Part shown: piece by piece, positions 47,855-58,806 of the stretch
How the letters are laid out: each line of letters starts with the position of its first letter
Position numbering within the stretch: position 1 is the first letter of the stretch
Origin: Utricularia gibba
Lineage: Eukaryota > Streptophyta > Magnoliopsida > Lamiales > Lentibulariaceae
Direction of reading: 5' to 3'
Length of the DNA: 64,000 nucleotides
Assembly: GCA_002189035.1 (NCBI GenBank)
Contig: NEEC01000018.1
Span: 1,674,001 to 1,738,000, forward strand
Position numbers and translations under genes: made by a program
The notes under the pieces: generated by a model
Told to the model about the DNA's origin: nothing
Databases searched by the model: none
The model's input: the letters and a program-made list of their open reading frames with translations, nothing else

Positions 47855-50419
47855 ATGGCGAGGATATTCGCCGCCCAGAGTCTTCCACTGGAGGTGTCTC
47901 AAGTGGTGGATCAATTGGAGCGGCATTGCTTGGCTCCTGATGGATCTCTTATTTCCAAATCTGCTTACTACGATCTCCAAATCGTGCTCATCTATCTATC
48001 CTCATAGTTCCAGCTTTGTTGTCTCCATTTTCTTTTATGCAGACCCTAAAATATATGTGCTTATACAGGCAAGAGAAGAAATGTGTAAGGAGAGGCAACG
48101 CTACTTGGAAGCCATGGTATTGTTTACTGTTTTGGTGGGTGATTCCTGGACATTGTTCTTACGATTTTTAATTGGGGGTTTGTTGCTTGAAATTGTACAG
48201 ACGGTCTACATAGAGGCGATAGCGATGGTGGAGGAGCATCAGCAAGCCAATGTGGGCGCTATTCGTGATGCTGATGGTCTTTATCCGCAGCTTGGGTTGA
48301 AGAACGCATCCCAGGTCTCAATTCTAGATTGCATTACTTACAAAACTTTTTCCTGTGTGGTGAGGGCGAGAAATATGTGCAAAAGATTCGTCTTTCTCAA
48401 CGTGGATCTCTGTGGATCCTAGATTTGCTGATTATAAGTTGAATAAATGAATTGGATTTGGCTTCAGTCAGTAATTGGGAGGTCACGTTTGATGAAATCT
48501 CAATTTTTAGGTATATGCGGCACTTGAGCATCGGATGGCTGTAGCGGAGGCTGCTCAGAAGTTGAGGCTTCCTTTGATATCTAAAGATGGTGAAATTGAC
48601 AAGGAAGAAATTGAAAGATGGAGTAGCTCACTTAATGGCTCAACCACGAGCATTTCGATCAACTCAAACAATAGTTCGTCATCCGTAGGAGTGAGTGATG
48701 CATCCGAACCTGAAGTTGGTGGCGTGCCAAACAGGTTCCTTGGAATAACGCATTCCTATCTTTGGAAAACGCAAATTCCACAAGCTCCCGTATCGATGGT
48801 ATGATATTTTGCATTTTTAAATATTGAATATTCGGCCATGATTTGTATTATAATGATACCTTTTCCTGAAAATGCAGGACAATTCTGAATATCAGATGTT
48901 GCTTGCTCGTGAGATTGCCAGTCGATTGGATGCTAAATGCCATAAGTTAGCAGATGCTATTGTGTCAGATGACATTGGTTAGCTTTTCTTCTTTCTTTCA
49001 TTATTTCCTCGAGTGAATACTAGCTTGTCATTTTTATGTTCTGTGGTCTGCTGCGACCTGTCTGACTATATTTTTCATCATTATTCTCCCTTGAGGTTCC
49101 TTTTGCTGCAATATTGAACAGTTATCTTCCTCATGTTGTCTGAACGGAATCCTTTTTCGCTTACTATGATATCATTCTCATATTGGTTTACCAGATTCAT
49201 CGGTCAGCCACAAGAATATGGCTTCTCGTCTTCCTGAAAGGTTACTCTCGAACTTCGACATAACTGTGACACCCCCCGTGTTTAAGTTTTACCTTTTTAA
49301 TAAAGCATGCCATAGCACGTTAGTTTTCTGAACTTAAACCAGTTTTCCAGGGTAAAGTTGATAATTGATGAGATTGAAAGAGAAGAATTAGCCTGGAGGG
49401 ATGACCTGTATTCATCTGATAGGAAATTTACTGAGTACTACAATGTAAGCTGGCTGTTTTTTTCTTGGAAACACGACTATTCATCTGGGCTTTTGTTTTT
49501 GAATTTGCTGTAACCCATCAACTTCTCTCTTAGGTACTGGAGCAGATTCTTGGAGTCCTTATCAAGCTTGTTAGGGATGTAAAACATGTGCATCAGCATA
49601 AATATGTAAGCTTCTCCAAACTAATGTGGCATAAATATCAATATTATGCATCACCATAAGTAACGATGTGTTTCCGGTCACTTTGTGCTAGGGAATTTAT
49701 TTTGTTAAGGTTTATGCGGGACTTAACTCCTATTCTTTTATAGGATGAACTTCAGAAGACGTGGCTATGCAAAAGATGTGAGACCATGAGTGCCAAACTA
49801 AGGTTGGTTTTCTAGTTGCTCGCGTTGGTACTTCTATGTTGTAATGTTTTCATATCTACTCAAAATATGGTTTATAGAAACGGGACTTTTTTCGTTGTTG
49901 TGTATGTTCAAGAGTTTTGGAACATATTCTTCTGCTTGGTACCTACACCACGGACACAGTTCCAGCACTTCACAAAATTAGGTAAGAACTTCCAAGGCAT
50001 TTTTCATTCAAGAACCAAACGTTATTCAGTAAATAATGTTACTGAATAACGTGTGCTTCTCATAGGAAATATCTAGTGGAATCAACCGAAGAAGCTTCAC
50101 TTGCGTATAACAAAGCTGTAATGCCCCTCTAGCTAACCAAATTATGTTGTTATGCCTCGTGGGTCGAGTGTGTTTGGCTTGACTGTGTTCTTTACCAGGT
50201 GACCCGACTACGAGAATATCAAGGCGTCGATCCTCATTTTGACACCATTGCCAAACAGTACCATGACATTGTGAAGGTAAAGTCCACTTGTGTCTTGAGG
50301 ATCGCCCCACCACCTCTTCGAGTTTATACTGATAAAAAAACATGGTGCAGAAACTGGAAAACATGCAATGGACCATTCAACAAGTTGAAATGGACCTCAA
50401 TCGGTCCCCTGATCAATGA
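47855..50419 (+). CDS. AUG4: Augmin complex subunit 4
   Basis: Subunit of the eight-member augmin complex, which brings gamma-tubulin rings to existing microtubules in the spindle and phragmoplast. Thirteen exons: 47855-47983, 48069-48116, 48201-48314, 48511-48798, 48878-48977, 49195-49240, 49351-49444, 49534-49605, 49744-49802, 49913-49981, 50066-50117, 50199-50276, 50351-50419; 405 residues, against about 423 in Arabidopsis. The protein is largely helical. Family landmarks include DQLERHCLAPDGSL near the N-terminus, GLYPQLGLKN, VGGVPNRFLG, LPERVKLIIDEIEREE, EYYNVLEQILGVLIKL, HKYDELQKTWLCKRCETM, and a C-terminal REYQGVDPHFDTIAKQYHDI block. Exon 10 (23 codons) starts after a weak TTCAAG acceptor but is needed by both frame and family. 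It lies tail to tail with the next gene. Confidence 0.95.
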
Positions 50420-50793
50420 TCAACCTTCCCCATCATGATTGTGATAGTTCACCAGGAGTGATTGACAAGTCAGTTGGTCGAATTGGTGCTTGCTGTTATT
50501 GAAAGACTCTGAATCATGGTTTCTTGCACGCACAGATTATTAGGAAGTACACATGCCTTCTAGTTGCTGTCTTAGTCCATTCACCATAACGGTGACGGTT
50601 TGTGTGTGTCCTATGACTTACGAAGCATTTCTTAGTGTAAAGGTGGAACTCTCAGAAGCAGATGCAAGATATTGATTACATGAGAAACAGGCACACAAAG
50701 AATGAAACATCGGACATGAGAGGAAAATGAAAGCAAGTTTGGCAACATGAATGGTCCCATGTGGGATGCGGGTAAAAACTTTGATGACATAGC
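50420..50793. other. Convergent 3' UTRs
   Basis: The gap between two genes that end toward each other: the AUG4 3' UTR on the left and that of the minus-strand fucosyltransferase-like gene on the right. No further gene is seen; the 67-codon minus ORF at 50618-50821 overlaps the end of the latter. Confidence 0.55.
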
Positions 50794-52423
50794 TTAGCAT
50801 GTATTGATACCATCTTTGCAATCCTTGGTCAGATTGTAGAATGTCTCCACTCGTGTCTTTGCTCGATACAGGACCTCTGTATCGACTTCAACTCTCATAT
50901 ACCCATCAAACTCAACAGGGCGGCCACCATTCAAGACAGAAGTTGTGTTATACCATTCACTGGTATTCCCCAGAGGTACTTGTAATCATCCAGCAAGTGA
51001 ACCTTGTAATGTGATCTCAGCTTATCAAAGTAATTGTAGAAGGGCTCATTGGTGGCAATGTACAAGTTTCTCCAAGGTGTGATTATCCCTTGAAGTTTCG
51101 CAACAAGCGCATCCGGGGATGTATCAGAATCCAAGTTCGGCCATAGCTCCTTGTTCCTTGCCTTATCCCTCGAACAACATGGACAGCATCGAAGTCCCAG
51201 TCCATACTCCCACTTATGGCAGAAACTATATCCATCAGTCTCTTGGATTTCCAAAGCACCTGCCATGGTCTCTCTATATGCTTAGCAGCAGGGCCTTCAC
51301 ATACTCTGTACCAATAATTCTCTGGCTCTGGAGCATCAAACTGCCTCCAGATAACTGTGCTCTTGTCTCTCTTCAGCTGCATTGGTGTGGTCTTATAGCT
51401 AGCAACCTTCCGGACTGATATTTTCGACTTATGATTCTTCTCTGATGTCTTCAAATCCCTCAGGAACTCACCCTCCTCCACAATGGCAGCAACTTCCTTC
51501 AAATGCTCGAAATCAAAGTAGAACCTGAAATCCTTTCCCTCCTCCTCCCTGTTGCTCTGTGTGTATGAAGAAGCCAAGCAGATGCTCAAATCCATCACGA
51601 ACGTCCTGTTCAGGTACTGTGCCTCCCCCAGAGCACACAGAAGGCTCCACATATACTGATTCATCCCTTTGCAGTAGTCTCCTCCCCTGGCGTAGTACAG
51701 ATACCTGCCATTCCTGAAAGCTTGATCAGAACCCAACACTGGGATTGTGTCGTTGATCTCATCATCTCCGACCTGAGTGACGGTTTTGGGCCGCTGTGTG
51801 CTTCGAGGGGTGCTCACTTGACCACTCGGCCTCCGAGCATTCAGACCGGAGTGCCAACGCCCCGGCCGAATTACCCTGTAGCTGCAATCATCGTTATACC
51901 CCAGTCTGAATCTCCTGAAATCCCTGTACTTTCTCCAAGATTTTTCCTTCCTGTTTCTGAATCTCCAGGCCACATCACACTCATCAGGTTTGGACCCATT
52001 AACTGGTCCCTGGTAATCTAACACCACAATTGACTTGAAAGTCCTGGAGTTGAACCTCTTGATGGTGAGCAGCACTCCAGGATCAGAACAATTCACTGCA
52101 GATTGATCTTTGCAAACCGTTTTCAGGGATGTGTTTTCCCTGTCAGGAATCTCAACTGAAGGTATTGCGGGTGGATCATTGGGAGCTGGAGAAATATCCT
52201 CCCCAGTTCTGAGAACAGAGTTGTCAGTTTGGAATGTGGCGTTCTGAACTTCAGTGAAAACCTTGGTGAGAGCTCTGGAAGACTCCCATGGATCAGGAGG
52301 TTGATATGTGACGGCAATTGCAGCGAGTATCAGCACAGACAACACGAACGCAGAGAAACACACATTGCTCACCAACTTGATGATGTTTTGCCCCACAGGA
52401 TCTGTGAAGCTGAATTCCCTCAT
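50794..52423 (-). CDS. O-fucosyltransferase-like type II membrane protein (two frameshifts in this sequence)
   Basis: Plant protein resembling the family of AT4G12700/AT2G04280, annotated as O-fucosyltransferase-like; probably a Golgi glycosyltransferase of unknown acceptor. Single exon, about 543 codons. One signal-anchor helix near the N-terminus (about residues 11-39, KLVSNVCFSAFVLSVLILAAIAV), then a luminal region with several N-x-S/T sites, then the catalytic-type part (GGDYCKGMNQYMWSLLCALGEAQYL...). Frame breaks occur at the C-run 51167-51169 and again at 50968-50971 (plus strand); at each, family-like sequence resumes in a neighbouring frame as if one G of the coding strand were missing. 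The last frame ends at TAA 50794. The start is the first ATG (52423), but coding potential without an ATG continues about 32 codons upstream, so the true N-terminus is unsettled. Confidence 0.8.
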
Positions 52424-53689
52424 CCCAGCAGCCAACCCAGTTCGCCAAACGCTCAAATGACGCTCATAAGGACAACAATCGAAAGAACCAACCTTCAGGG
52501 ATGCTCCAATTCATAACCCTCGCGGCTCCCAGAACGCCTGCAACTTCCGAAGGCGAAAGCGAAATGAGGTTTTCAAAGAGTTGGTTTTTCCGACGAATGT
52601 GCAGACAAGAGATGGGAGCGACCCAAATCCAAATTCTAAACGCCTCTGCGGGACGCGCTACTGGATCTGCTGCTCATCCATCACTTGAAACCAAACCGGA
52701 AAATTTTTATGACCCACCGACGCTTTTTTTCTCCAATAACAAGACTTACGTCTGACTCATTCCTTATTTTTTACTTATTATGCATTCTTTTAACGTTTCA
52801 AAACGCATTTTAATTATATTTAAATTTAATTTAATAATTATTGATTATTAAAAAATACAACCAATTTAAATATAGATTCTAAAATACAAGTCTTCTACAA
52901 TGCTCTAATAGCCCAAAATTCATTGAACACCCAACTAAGAAACTGCAAATGTTGTCATCAGGCTACCATTGCCTTGAAGCAAAGATGAGAATGGCGTTTT
53001 TAAGTTTTACTGTTCAAAGAGGGGGATGATATTGGAAACAGGGATGAAGATGACATGTGTTTCAGCTCACCCTCATTGATCAAAGGGAGAGCTCTCCATG
53101 GGGTGGTCTCTTTGCGGTTACAATGCTGTTCTCTTCTTCATCCATTTTCTGTGACGTTATAAAAACTCAAGCTTGGAAGAGTACAATGTTGTTCAACTCA
53201 TTCATTGCATTGTGCAAGAAAGCATTTTACTGCACACGATTTGAAATGAAAACAGCTGAAAAAACATGGATCCAACAATAAAAAAGGCCCCATCTTGTGC
53301 AGAAGACCAGATATCCAAAACTCATGGTGTGCTGGAAGTTAAAATTGTCTACAGAGTGTAAGGATGCAAACTGAATATGTACATTACTTGCTGTGAGCAT
53401 GAAGTTCCGCATGGATTACAATGGAGAACTGAAGGAGCTGGGGTGAGGTTTACATCAGCAAGACAGGGACTTCGAAAAAGAATCAGATGAAGAAGCAAAG
53501 ATGACTAACAATACACTGAGGAAACAACGGATGAGAACAAATGTTAACGAACTCACAGCTCTCAGATGGTAGTAATGTAAAAAAAAAACGAGTACAAAAC
53601 CTGATGTGATGGTTGAGTGTTGCATGTCACCGGATAAGAGAATGGGTGAGCTTCCTGCCAATGTTGTGGCGGCTTATTATGATCAAGGA
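52424..53689. other. Spacer between two minus-strand genes
   Basis: 52424-52720 is the leader and promoter side of the fucosyltransferase-like gene, GC-richer. 52760-52900 is AT-rich. 52900-53689 is probably the 3' UTR and downstream flank of the RING gene on the minus strand. Short ORFs up to 91 codons are shadows. Confidence 0.5.
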
Positions 53690-54967
53690 TCAGTTAAGTC
53701 TGATTCGCCGTGATGCTGGTGAGTCACCACTGTCAACATCTGAAATCCTCGAAGCATCACCTCTTCTTCTAGAAGATGAAGTAGAACGGGCCACCCTGGA
53801 ATCGATTTCAACGGCATTGTCAATGGTTTGGCTCTCTGAATGTATGGCAGCCGCTATGCTAGATATCGAATCCCTGTCTGGTTCTTGATTTCTTTCCAGA
53901 GGATTAAGGTTAATGTAAGACTCCACAAGGAAATTTGGCAAATCACTTCTTTGAGGATGTGCCCTGCGAATCACCACTGATCGTTGATGGCGTATTTCTC
54001 TTGTCTCAAGAGCTTGATGGTTGCTGCCCACCAAGTTGAGTGGGATATCAGGTGTCACAAAATGAGCCGGCTCAGCTCCTCCATACAAAACTTCAGTGAC
54101 ATTCATATCATCATTTGGCATGACTGGAGGGTGCTCTCTGTGTATTCCTCTAATTACTGCTCGGGGATATGGGAACCTCTCTTGTGAATCCCAATCAGAA
54201 CTTCTAGCATGTATTTCAGCTATATGTCTATTCACATCATACGTATCTTCTAGATGCCGAATCACTTCATTCATAGGAAATGCTGATGCAGATCTTGAAA
54301 TATGCCTCCGACTTTGAATGCTACAAGCCTGAGGCCGTGGAGGAATCCTGAGACCATTATCAAGTTTTGGCTCCCGCTTATCACTACCACGACCATAAAT
54401 CGGGGTCACATCTTTCATGGTCACCCCTCCTTTGCAAATAGGACATTTCTTGACGTCAGAATGATGATACAACCATCGATAAATGCAGGGCCAGCAGAAC
54501 AAATGGCCACAGCAAGTAACCACAGGGTCCATAGCCAAATCTAAGCATATATTGCAGTCAAAGAAACTGCCCTCATCGGCATTATTTTTTTCACAGTCTT
54601 TCTTTGTACCCAAATCCTTATCTTCCGCATAACTGGTGCAACTGTCACATAGTTTAGAAGCCTCAATAGTCCTTCCATCAGGTGCAACACTACCCTCTCC
54701 AATCTGTAAGTCATTTCTACTGATTAGTTCTAGTGAAACACTTTGCCTATCGGGAGAAACTGGTAGAAGCCTCCGTAGTGATCGCCACTGATGGTTTCTA
54801 AGTTGTGCAAATCCCCTTAACTGAGATGCGGCAGTATCAAACAAATCCTCCACCCTCATACTAATATGAGGATATGATCCACGCATACGTTCACCATCAT
54901 CATTACTTGGAATCTCAACAGGTCCAAGATTGAGATCAAGGTTCATAAAGTTGCTGTCTTCCGCCAT
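53690..54967 (-). CDS. RMA/RNF5-like RING-HC E3 ubiquitin ligase
   Basis: Single-exon gene of 425 residues. The C3HC4 RING spans residues 138-178 (CNIC, then TCCGHLFCWPC, then CPIC), closely like RMA1/RNF5 proteins, which are ER-membrane E3 ligases. Unlike the short RMAs (about 230-250 residues) this member is longer and has no clear C-terminal membrane helix; the end is Ser/Arg-rich (SSSRRRGDASR...). The N-terminus reads MNLDLNLGP, an LDLNL string resembling an EAR-like motif. I chose the ATG at 54967; five codons upstream are open but lack ATG. Longer plant RMA-like proteins of this type are known, with unknown substrates. Confidence 0.88.
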   Translation of the reverse strand: MAEDSNFMNLDLNLGPVEIPSNDDGERMRGSYPHISMRVEDLFDTAASQLRGFAQLRNHQWRSLRRLLPVSPDRQSVSLELISRNDLQIGEGSVAPDGRTIEASKLCDSCTSYAEDKDLGTKKDCEKNNADEGSFFDCNICLDLAMDPVVTCCGHLFCWPCIYRWLYHHSDVKKCPICKGGVTMKDVTPIYGRGSDKREPKLDNGLRIPPRPQACSIQSRRHISRSASAFPMNEVIRHLEDTYDVNRHIAEIHARSSDWDSQERFPYPRAVIRGIHREHPPVMPNDDMNVTEVLYGGAEPAHFVTPDIPLNLVGSNHQALETREIRHQRSVVIRRAHPQRSDLPNFLVESYINLNPLERNQEPDRDSISSIAAAIHSESQTIDNAVEIDSRVARSTSSSRRRGDASRISDVDSGDSPASRRIRLN

Positions 54968-57900
54968 AGCAGTATTTACCAATCCAAAACGTTACCTTAT
55001 GAGGAAAAAAATATATACAAAACAATGTATCAGATGACAGTTTCCCATCCCAAATCTCACAAGGAAAACACATTTTGGAAAATGAGACAAAGAATTCAAA
55101 GCTGTATAAGGAATCAGAGAGTATGGTAAATATCGAAGCTGATTATTGATTGATATCAGGTAAGGAAATGAATGAAGAAAATGCCCATCTGGATGGTTCC
55201 TCACACATGAAATCAGTAAATAGACGTTCCAAAAATACGACAATCAAAATAGCAAGTGCACAAGTTAACCACATCCTACTCACCACGTTTTCCAGTGAAA
55301 ATATATGAGGAATACCAAACTCAAAACATGCAGAATTCGTCCAGTATTAGTTGTATTATCCATCAAGCAAGAAATTTTCGCATTTATTCAAATACATAGG
55401 AGTGCACTCAGAAGTCGCAGTCACAGAATCGATGTCACGAACTGATGGGGGCTTCGCTAAAAGTATCAACTTTTCTCAAACTTCCAAAAGAGGAATGCTC
55501 ATCAAACAGATAGCGTTTGAATGAACACGAAAAGATCGCCAGGAGGAAAAGAAAAACTAAAAAAATTAACCAAACATCAGGGTTGCAACTGCACTATCAA
55601 CTTTCAAAAACATAATCACTATTAGGCAAAAAAAAAAAAGAGCAACTCTCGATGAAAAGAAAACGGAGGGGTGGTAAAAAGAACAGAAAAAGAAAGACAA
55701 GTACAAAAGAAACTAGAACAAAAACCAAAAAATAGAGATTTTTTTTTTCAGTAAAAGTTGAAGTACCGGCCAAAGAACTCATTGGCAATTTTAACAAAGC
55801 TCTCAGGCTCAGGATCAATTTTTGCCGAACAAGTGTCCGTACGCTCATCTCGTTTCGCTAACCTGGATTCTTCTATCGAATAAGATGCCGACTCCAGAGG
55901 CGATTAAAAATTGGTTCTTCACACGGTTTCCGTCTCCCTCGTTTCGCCCTTTACGAAGGCCTCAATCCCAAGTCACTATGATGTCACCTAGAATCCTTGT
56001 GTGAACGAAATTGGTTCCAGAATCTTGCTAACAACTGATGAAGCATCCGCAACCCTACAAGAACACTCGAATTGCGAGAAGAGGAAAAGAGAAATACTGA
56101 TTAAAATTAAGAAGGCGTCGTGTAGCTACACGAACCCTAGACTCCATGAAATTTTGCCTCCAAAACCCGCCAACCCGAACCCGAACCACACCCACAAAAA
56201 CCCATACATACGTATATCTATATGTATGTATATATGGATTTTCATTAAAATATTAAAAATTAATTATTGATAGAATATTATTTTTAATATATTATTTCTT
56301 ATTTTAATGATAAAACATATACCATAATATTTTCCTTATTTTAAAAACGAATATTTAAAATGATAAGTTTCACCAACTCTAAAACATCACCACTTTTAAT
56401 TTTAATAATTCAATTTTGCCATTATTTAATTCGACATAATTTACTTCTTCAATATGAAAATGTATATAATAACATATAAATATTATATTTTGACTTTTAC
56501 TATTATTTTTTTCCAAATAAGAAAGCAAGTAATTGAATATAATTTATCATATTATAGATAAATAATATCATATTAAATGATCGAATTTTATAACATTAAT
56601 AATAATAATAATTTCCTATCATAGTATAATACAAAATATAAATAGTTGGAACTGTAATGATATAATTCATGACGTTATTTTTAAAAATATTTTATTTTAT
56701 ATAGTACATAATTTAATAAGTTTTCCACCTACTTATGTATAGAAATTTAATGGTTAAAAAAAGGGCAAAAATATTAAAAACGTATATTAAATTATATTTT
56801 ATGAGAATTGATTCTTAATAATCATTTCAATTCAATGAAAATCATGAGATGGTAAATTTTCTATAAGAATTTTTTATAATCGATTTTAAAATTAAAGTAA
56901 TTACATAAAATATAATTCAAAAATCATATAATATTTTATTTTTATATAGAACATGCATTAATAACATTTACATCAAATTATATACGAAAATTTAATGGTT
57001 AAATAAGATAGAAAAAATAACAATTTTTTTAAATAAAAATGACATAATTGTTACATAGAAAATAAACTGTAACCAATAAGAAAAGTAGCTAATAGGAACT
57101 TTAGCAATATTTGGAAGTATCCAAAATCAATTCTATTCTGATATTTTGGCAAATTCAATTTTATGACATTTTGATAAATAGTTAGACCTAAAGGATATCA
57201 AATACTTTAATTCTACCTCATAACGTGACTTGTATATATCTTGGCACATTCAATGACACTTAAGGTCTGTTTGATGTAGCTAAAAAACACGTCTAAATAA
57301 GTGATTCTTGAAATACTTCAATTTAAAAAATTTAAAACGTTTCACTGTTTCAATTTCATGTGTAACATAAACACCACATGTTTTGTTCAAGAATCAGTTC
57401 TATTTGAGAACACCATAGTGAACTAGAGAAAATAATTGACATTGAGCATTTGATAAACACTTAGTATTGAGTGTAGGTGGAGATAGTCTCAAGTCAATCT
57501 ACAATATGTCTTAGGTTTCTTGATTGTTTCTTTTCATAATAAAAGCATTTTGTGCCCTTTTGTTTTTTTTGATGGAGTGGCATCCCTGTCAAAAGGTGAC
57601 CTTAAAAGCAGAGCCCTTATCTTCCCATGTGAATTTGGTAAAAACCCTAAACCTTCGAGGGTGGAAGCTGAGGACACAACTGCGTTGAAATGCGGACTTC
57701 AACGGGTGGAGGGAGGAAAGAAAGAGAAGGAAAGTAACTGCAAATCCAGATGAATGAGCAGGGAAAGGAATCTAATCAATGAAATAAGAAAAGAGGGACG
57801 ACGCTTCCCGAGAAACGTCACAGTGCAGTAAATCGTAATAAATATCTAAAATGAATCAAGTGTCTGTCTTCCTCTTCCTCTTCCTGCTTCTCCTCCTCTT
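54968..57900. other. RING leader, AT-rich spacer and MIR159 upstream region
   Basis: 54968-56000 is probably the 5' leader (perhaps with an intron) and promoter of the minus-strand RING gene; its ORFs are unconvincing. 56270-57500 is very AT-rich with a diverged direct repeat (about 56684-56758 against 56928-57003). A telo-box-like AAACCCTAA lies near 57644. 57850-57900 is a CTTCCT-rich stretch leading to the MIR159 TATA box. Confidence 0.5.
56684..57003. repeat. Diverged direct repeat, about 75 bp per copy
   Basis: Copies at about 56684-56758 and 56928-57003 share TATTTTATTTTTATATAG at the left and GAAATTTAATGGTTAAA at the right with differences in between. AT-rich sequence makes some similarity expected, so this is a modest claim. 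Confidence 0.4.
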
Positions 57901-57901
57901 C

Positions 57902-57908
57902 TATATAT
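57902..57908 (+). promoter_or_regulatory. TATA box of MIR159 (predicted)
   Basis: TATATAT at 57902, preceded by a pyrimidine-rich tract and followed about 30 bases later by TTCTCTAGGG, a likely start of transcription. It lies about 200 bases before the miR159 foldback, a usual distance for a Pol II microRNA gene. Confidence 0.55.
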
Positions 57909-58071
57909 CGACCTCTCGTTACCCTTCCCTGTTTGTTTTCTCTAGGGTTTTTCTCTTCTTAGCAAATCCTGGTTCTCTCCCTTAAACCCTTTTTGTTGCT
58001 GCTTACTGCTGGCTTTCTCTGCAGCTTCGTCCTAGGGTTTCCCTTCTCAGATCTGCAGCTTCTGGAGCGAA

Positions 58072-58101
58072 ATGAAGTTCCTTTATCAGATGGGGGTTTA
58101 G
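58072..58101 (+). other. First small ORF in the predicted MIR159 primary transcript
   Basis: Nine codons plus stop (MKFLYQMGV) opening with the first ATG after the predicted transcription start and ending ten bases before the hairpin stem. Some plant pri-miRNAs code regulatory peptides (miPEPs) from such ORFs. Nothing here shows translation. Confidence 0.3.
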
Positions 58102-58105
58102 GGTT

Positions 58106-58224
58106 TGAGAGTGGAGCTCCTTAAAGTCCAAAAGAGGTTCTTGCAGAGAAGACGCTGGCTGGTGTTGTCACAGCAGATGCCTCTTGTTTGAACCTCCTTT
58201 GGATTGAAGGGAGCTCTACTTTTT
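58106..58224 (+). ncRNA. MIR159: miR159 precursor
   Basis: The 3' arm at 58198-58218 is identical, as I remember it, to the 21-nt miR159a (starts TTTGGATTGAAGG, ends GAGCTCTA), which silences GAMYB-type MYB mRNAs in anther and seed tissues. The 5' arm 58111-58140 pairs with 58190-58219 in a 30-position stem with four mismatches and a few G-U pairs, as expected for a plant miRNA duplex; the star strand falls near 58113-58133. The loop is only 49 nt (58141-58189). Known MIR159 foldbacks are usually around 180 nt with a long upper stem, so this copy is compact. The related miR319 is excluded because it reads TTGGACTG. A TATA box lies about 200 bases upstream. Confidence 0.92.
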
Positions 58225-58806
58225 CCACCCTCTCCCCTGCACTTCAGATCAGCCCATCTTTCTGATTCCAACTCTTTTTTTTTTGTAGCTTGCAGAAGAA
58301 GAGCTTTTCTGGGCATGGGTTCGGATCTGGATCAGGATCTGGAACTGGGTTCACTGCAGAAGTGGCCGGTTGTCGTTATTGGGGAGGAAGATCCGATCGG
58401 ATCTGATCTGAGTTGTCGGAGAATCTAAGCCTTAGATTTATCTCTGTGTGTCTGAATGGAAAAAAAATTACTCCTGTTTCGCGTTTAGGGCAACCTCCTC
58501 CTGAATTGGGAGATTTTCAATTTTAATTTTTTATTCTGTTTCTTTTTATAATGTTTAATTTGTGTGAATAAAGATTATTCCATTTATTAATTAATTCTGA
58601 TAATTAACCACTAATTGAAGTAAAACCTGAATCAAAACTGAATTATTGGCATTAATTGTCAAAAATAAAATAAAAAAAATTTGACGGTTGGCGAGCCGCG
58701 TGGAGAGGATAAAAGCGGAAAGTACGTACTTCACGTGGTTAGCCGAGCGGCGGTTGTAAGCAATATAATAATCAGCTTTATTGTGGCGGTAGTTGTGCTC
58801 CGGCGA
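58225..58806. other. 3' part of pri-miR159 and ClpS1 promoter
   Basis: Probably the 3' part of the MIR159 primary transcript to about 58500, then a short AT-rich gap and the promoter of ClpS1. The 74-codon ORF at 58204-58428 overlaps the mature miRNA and is not family-like. Confidence 0.5.

Noticed and set aside
58198-58218. miR319 instead of miR159
   Set aside because: The strand begins TTTGGATTG and ends GCTCTA, the miR159 form; miR319 begins TTGGACTG and ends GCTCC(C).
58204-58428. 74-codon ORF through the miR159 site
   Set aside because: Starts without ATG within the mature miRNA and has no family features.
58735-58765. tRNA-like 'TTAGCCGAGCGG' string
   Set aside because: No anticodon or acceptor stem can be formed around it.
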